A program made the translations under genes and the position numbers. DNA of 9,793 nucleotides, from NCBI GenBank assembly GCA_964552715.1, contig CAZKHZ010000141.1, positions 1-9,793 on the forward strand, in the 5' to 3' direction. The notes below the pieces were generated by a model. The model did no database searches, was not told where the DNA came from, and saw only the letters and a list, made by a program, of their open reading frames with translations. This stretch comes from UBA7692 sp964552715 (GTDB taxonomy: Bacteria; Bacteroidota; Bacteroidia; Chitinophagales; LD1). Shown piece after piece: positions 7,280 to 9,793 of this stretch (positions within the stretch are counted from its first letter, which is position 1; each line of letters opens with the position of its first letter).

Positions 7280-7338
7280 TTTGTTATTATTTTGAGGGAA
7301 GCGAAGATGAAAAATTTAAGGAGAATCTAACTTAGCGA

Positions 7339-7477
7339 AATACCTAAGGGGTATTGCTTGAAGGCATTTAGCAACCTAATGCAACCAATCTAAAAGAAGG
7401 ATTGTCTATAGATTGGTTTAGTTTTATTGTTATTAAATAGGTGTGTAAGTCCGGTTGAGAATTCAACCGGATTTTTT
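7339..7477 (+). ncRNA. Candidate small RNA with stem-loops and a 3' intrinsic terminator
   Basis: The 237-base gap between fadJ and flavodoxin (both minus strand) contains several inverted repeats: AATACC/GGTATT at 7339-7355, GCATT/AATGC at 7364-7382, a perfect 10-base pair AACCAATCTA/TAGATTGGTT at 7383-7418, and a terminator hairpin at 7450-7471 followed by a T-run. Only the plus strand gives a terminator and no plus-strand protein gene precedes it, so a short plus-strand transcript is the simplest reading. The 5' end is unknown. Only a weak promoter candidate exists: TTG 7267-7269 with TTATTTTG ending at 7294. The same DNA could also be a structured leader of fadJ on the other strand. I cannot assign it to a known RNA family. 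Confidence 0.35.
7450..7477 (+). terminator. Strong intrinsic terminator, plus strand
   Basis: A perfect 9-base stem TCCGGTTGA / TCAACCGGA (7450-7458 and 7463-7471) closes a GAAT loop and is followed by six T and further T-rich DNA. Read on the minus strand the hairpin is followed by CTTACACACC, so it does not serve as an intrinsic terminator for the flavodoxin gene. Confidence 0.8.
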
Positions 7478-7516
7478 ATTTTAATTAAGTTTAAGAACAA
7501 AAAACTGAGTATGGTT

Positions 7517-8041
7517 TTAACTTAACTTCATTTCTCCCACCAACTGCGGAACCCATTGCTGAATGCGATTTTCAGTTAACTCATCCTGATTGTCCACATC
7601 CAAACACAAGCCTACAAATTTATCGCCACGTTGTGCCTTGCTGAAATCATGCTCATAGCCAGTAGCAGGCCAAAAGCCAATTAACTCACCACCATTTTGC
7701 TCAACAATTTCTGCAAACAAACCAAGTGCATCGCAAAAGTAAGATGCGTAGCCATATTGGTCACCCAAGCCAAAGAAGGCGACTTTTTTACCTTTGAAAT
7801 CTACTTGTTTCATCTCGGGAATGAATTCTTCCCAATCGCCTTGTAGCTCTCCATCATACCAAGTTGGCATTCCTAAAATCAATAAATCATACGCCTGCAC
7901 ATCGGCAGCTTTCTTTTTGTAAATTTCCTTTACATCTACTTCATCTGCCCCAACCGAAGATTCAATAAGGGTTTTGAGTTGTTTTGCAACACGTTCTGTG
8001 TTGCCAGTGTCTGTTCCGTAAAACAATCCTATTTTAGCCAT
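7517..8041 (-). CDS. fldA: Long-chain flavodoxin
   Basis: An FMN-binding electron carrier that replaces or supplements ferredoxin as a low-potential donor, often when iron is scarce. From the ATG at 8041 the protein is 174 residues. It has the phosphate-binding loop GTDTGNT at 9-15, Trp61 in PTWYDGELQ (59-67) and Tyr98 in GLGDQYGYASYF (91-102). Trp and Tyr at these places stack on the flavin in well-studied flavodoxins. The insertion after residue 115 that marks long-chain members is present. A longer frame opens at an ATG at 8077, but its 12 extra residues do not match the family and the promoter-like element 8061-8068 lies inside it, so 8041 is preferred. The gene is divergent from the MFS gene. 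No electron-transfer partner is adjacent. Confidence 0.95.
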   Translation of the reverse strand: MAKIGLFYGTDTGNTERVAKQLKTLIESSVGADEVDVKEIYKKKAADVQAYDLLILGMPTWYDGELQGDWEEFIPEMKQVDFKGKKVAFFGLGDQYGYASYFCDALGLFAEIVEQNGGELIGFWPATGYEHDFSKAQRGDKFVGLCLDVDNQDELTENRIQQWVPQLVGEMKLS

Positions 8042-8060
8042 ATACTGATATTTGCGGGCG

Positions 8061-8068
8061 CGAAGGTA
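8061..8068 (-). promoter_or_regulatory. Candidate -7 element of flavodoxin
   Basis: The minus strand reads TACCTTCG followed by CGCCCGC, a TAnnTTYG-type Bacteroidota -7 site, about 20 bases upstream of the ATG at 8041. At the expected -33 distance there is no TTG; instead a short palindrome GTAAGTTAC occupies 8084-8092, which could reflect activator or repressor control. Confidence 0.45.
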
Positions 8069-8092
8069 ACCATGCAAGTGAGAGTAAGTTAC

Positions 8093-8118
8093 TTTTTACA
8101 ATGAATTTTGTGTAAAAA
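8093..8118. promoter_or_regulatory. Inverted repeat in the divergent flavodoxin/MFS gap, possible operator
   Basis: TTTTTACA (8093-8100) and TGTAAAAA (8111-8118) are perfect 8-base inverted arms around a 10-base spacer, centred between the two divergent genes. It lies just upstream of the flavodoxin promoter region and about 30 bases before the MFS start, so a dimeric regulator bound here could affect both. It is not a recognisable Fur box. A hairpin role or chance in AT-rich DNA are the alternatives. Confidence 0.4.
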
Positions 8119-8150
8119 AAAACTACACATTCGCACGCTCAAATTAGACT

Positions 8151-9407
8151 TTGAAAAATTTCAAACCAATTAAATTATTGCTGATTGCTAATGCCATTTC
8201 CGGCATAAGCCAAGGCATTACCATGATTGCAATTCCGTGGTATTTCACTGGTATTTTGCATCAAGAAGGATTATTTGGTAGTATTTATTTTTTGGTAACT
8301 GCTGTCTCTCTTTTTTGGGGTGTGTATGCAGGTGCTTTGATTGACCGCTACGACCGCAGAAAACTTTTTCTAGCGATGAATGTGGCAGGTTTATTAATAC
8401 TTGGTGGCACCGCTGCTTATGGATTCTATAACGAGGGTTTAGATTGGTGGATGGCGGCAATACCATTTGCTGCTACAGCCTTTATCTACAACATTCATTT
8501 TCCTAATCTTTATGCCTTTGCACAAGAAATAACTTCAAAGGAAAATTATGCAAAAGTGAATTCGTTGCTTGAAATTCAAGGGCAAATATCATTTACACTT
8601 GCAGGTGGTATTGCTGCCATTTTACTGAATGGATTAGATGGTGGTGGCTACTCAATTGGTGACCTATCGCTACTAAAGGGTTTTATTGTAAAGCCTTGGA
8701 CTATTTATGAAATCTTCTTGGTAGATGCGCTTACTTACATTGTTGCTTTAGTTATTATTTACTTTATCAAAACAATGCCTGTTGTTGAAAAACAGATTGA
8801 CACCGCACCATTAAGAGAAAGACTAAAAACAGGTTATCGCTTTCTAAAAAGTCATCCCGTTTTGCTTCGCTTCGGTTTTTTGACGCTTTTGCTGTTTCTC
8901 GTCATCATTATATTTAGCACGCTGCTTTCGCCAATGTATGTGGACTTATTTTTAGAAAGAGGTGGTGATGTTTATGCCTTATCGGATATGGCTTTTTCTT
9001 TCGGAGCTTTACTTGCAGGCTTTGTTACTGCGAGATTGATTGGAACTTCGCAAAGTGTGCGCGGCATTATGATAATGCTGTTGATTGCCGGAGTAATGCA
9101 CTTAGTAATGGTTGTCACAAAAGTTATTGCCTTCTTTTACTTAGCCAACTTTATAATAGGTTTTTGTAATGCAGGTGTAAGAATTTTACGGGTAACCTAT
9201 CTGTTCAATCATATACCAAACCACATTATTGGAAGAAGCACCAGTGTTTTTTTTGTGCTGAATGTGTTGGGTAGATTGGTTTTGATTGGCTTGTTTTCAT
9301 TACCCTTTTTTCACACGCCTACAAACATTTTAATTCCGGTTGTTATTCTTGCGGCAATATGTTTTGCGGCTGTAATTTTTATCCAAAGAGACTACCACAA
9401 ACTCTGA
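8151..9407 (+). CDS. MFS transporter, 12-helix exporter-like, TTG start
   Basis: A proton-coupled major facilitator in the inner membrane, 418 residues with about 12 hydrophobic segments. The loop between helices 2 and 3 carries the family motif A as GALIDRYDRRK (61-71), with the conserved Asp65 and Arg/Lys cluster. The overall pattern resembles drug or siderophore exporters of the MFS_3/EntS kind, but the substrate cannot be read from sequence. The start is TTG at 8151. An in-frame TAG sits at 8145-8147, and the next ATG (8223, residue 25) would remove most of helix 1, while MKNFKPIKLLLIANAI is a natural MFS N-terminus. The middle loop (about residues 160-185) contains an extra glycine-rich segment, LDGGGYSIGDLS. 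The stop codon lies inside the palindromic element 9405-9478. It diverges from flavodoxin with 109 bases between the starts. Confidence 0.9.
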   Translation: MKNFKPIKLLLIANAISGISQGITMIAIPWYFTGILHQEGLFGSIYFLVTAVSLFWGVYAGALIDRYDRRKLFLAMNVAGLLILGGTAAYGFYNEGLDWWMAAIPFAATAFIYNIHFPNLYAFAQEITSKENYAKVNSLLEIQGQISFTLAGGIAAILLNGLDGGGYSIGDLSLLKGFIVKPWTIYEIFLVDALTYIVALVIIYFIKTMPVVEKQIDTAPLRERLKTGYRFLKSHPVLLRFGFLTLLLFLVIIIFSTLLSPMYVDLFLERGGDVYALSDMAFSFGALLAGFVTARLIGTSQSVRGIMIMLLIAGVMHLVMVVTKVIAFFYLANFIIGFCNAGVRILRVTYLFNHIPNHIIGRSTSVFFVLNVLGRLVLIGLFSLPFFHTPTNILIPVVILAAICFAAVIFIQRDYHKL

Positions 9408-9478
9408 AAGGGGACATAGGACAAGCGTTGAGGGACGGCTGTTAAACGTCCCTCGTCCCTCGTCTCCCGTCCCTTTCA
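9405..9478. repeat. GC-rich palindromic element with 7-base tandem units
   Basis: Outer arms TGAAAGGG (9405-9412) and CCCTTTCA (9471-9478) enclose an inner perfect stem GAGGGACG / CGTCCCTC (9430-9437 and 9447-9454). The right half is four 7-base units in tandem: CGTCCCT, CGTCCCT, CGTCTCC, CGTCCCT (9447-9474). It is far richer in G and C than its surroundings and begins on the MFS stop codon. No T-run follows, so it is a hairpin that may stabilise or end transcripts rather than a textbook terminator. The form suggests a dispersed REP- or MITE-like repeat; only one copy is visible here. Confidence 0.6.
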
Positions 9479-9523
9479 CAAGAACAGGTATCAAAACAGT
9501 TTTTAAAACACTAAACTTGCAAA

Positions 9524-9793
9524 ATGCTTATCAAATCATCCGATTATATCGGTAGTTATGTAAACTTAGATAAATGTCCACAAGAGCAAATTCCAGAATA
9601 TGCTTTTGTAGGAAGATCAAATGTTGGAAAGAGTTCGTTGGTGAATTATTTGTGTGGCAGAAAGGCTTTGGCAAAAGTGAGTGTGACACCCGGAAAGACG
9701 CAAACCATCAATTATTTTCTTATCAATCAAAAATGGCATCTGGTGGATTTGCCGGGCTTTGGGTATGCAAAAATTTCTCGTACACAACGGGGC
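9524..9793 (+). CDS. engB: Ribosome-biogenesis GTPase EngB/YsxC/YihA (N-terminal part, cut by right edge)
   Basis: A TrmE-Era-EngA-YihA family GTPase needed for late assembly of the large ribosomal subunit. The 90 visible codons contain G1 GRSNVGKSS at 30-38, the G2 region SVTPGKTQ (53-60) with its Thr, and G3 DLPGFGYA at 75-82, all diagnostic of the EngB branch. The short N-terminus before G1 (MLIKSSDYIGSY...) is typical, so the ATG at 9524 is the natural start. The rest, including the G4 specificity motif, lies beyond the window. No Shine-Dalgarno sequence precedes it, only an A-rich run. It follows the MFS gene by 116 bases with the palindromic element between, so it is probably transcribed separately. 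Confidence 0.96.
   Translation, partial: MLIKSSDYIGSYVNLDKCPQEQIPEYAFVGRSNVGKSSLVNYLCGRKALAKVSVTPGKTQTINYFLINQKWHLVDLPGFGYAKISRTQRG

Noticed and set aside
5399..7295. Several short frames in other phases across fadJ, on both strands
   Set aside because: All lie within an intact 706-residue enzyme with every catalytic residue in place.
8042..8077. Twelve-residue N-terminal extension of flavodoxin from ATG 8077
   Set aside because: It does not match flavodoxin N-termini, and the -7-like element at 8061-8068 falls inside it; ATG 8041 gives a normal 174-residue protein.
8245..8466. Minus-strand frame of 73 codons within the MFS gene
   Set aside because: Antisense shadow of a 12-helix transporter; no supporting feature.
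9447..9474. Tandem CGTCCCT units as a CRISPR array
   Set aside because: Units are 7 bases with no spacers and no cas genes are nearby; they form part of a palindromic element.
9512..9519. TAAACTTG as a promoter element for engB
   Set aside because: It sits so close to the ATG at 9524 that transcription would start at or inside the start codon; probably chance in AT-rich DNA.

Overview
The window looks like a chromosomal stretch from a member of the Bacteroidota, possibly a Chitinophagales- or Sphingobacteriales-like lineage. Four things suggest this. Promoter-like sites match the Bacteroidota -7 element (TAnnTTTG and the variant TAnnTTCG). Clear Shine-Dalgarno sequences are missing and start regions are A-rich. 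One secreted protein has a signal peptide ending in Asn-Ala-Gln. Several proteins (the 495-residue helical protein, the TerB-like/J-domain protein) resemble families I know from that phylum. This is inference from sequence style; no rRNA or other marker gene is complete here.

Layout: (1) 1-508, minus strand: N-terminal part of a secreted glycine-rich surface protein that runs off the left edge. (2) 776-2263, minus: a conserved-looking all-helical cytoplasmic protein of unknown function. (3) 2564-3220, plus: a soluble TerB-like/J-domain co-chaperone, divergent from (2) across a 300-base gap. (4) 7279 down to 3350, minus: a probable four-gene operon with gaps of 8, 15 and 16 bases. It runs from a FadJ-type beta-oxidation enzyme, to a STAS-like/HATPase protein, to a small DUF4325-type STAS-like protein, to a PnuC-family vitamin transporter. 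(5) 7280-7516: a gap with several hairpins and a strong plus-strand intrinsic terminator but no plus-strand gene to terminate, hence a candidate small RNA. (6) 7517-8041, minus: a long-chain flavodoxin. (7) 8151-9407, plus: an MFS transporter starting at TTG, divergent from flavodoxin across a 109-base gap that carries a clean inverted repeat. (8) 9405-9478: a GC-rich palindrome with 7-base tandem units overlapping the MFS stop. (9) 9524-9793, plus: the start of the ribosome-assembly GTPase EngB, cut by the right edge.

Most of the window is ordinary core metabolism and housekeeping. The two parts that deserve a second look are the ATPase/STAS pair placed between a fatty-acid oxidation gene and a vitamin transporter, which resembles a partner-switching regulator with no sigma factor or phosphatase nearby, and the orphan terminator with structured DNA at about 7339-7477. 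I see no CRISPR array, tRNA, rRNA, transposase, integrase, phage gene or recognised defence system.
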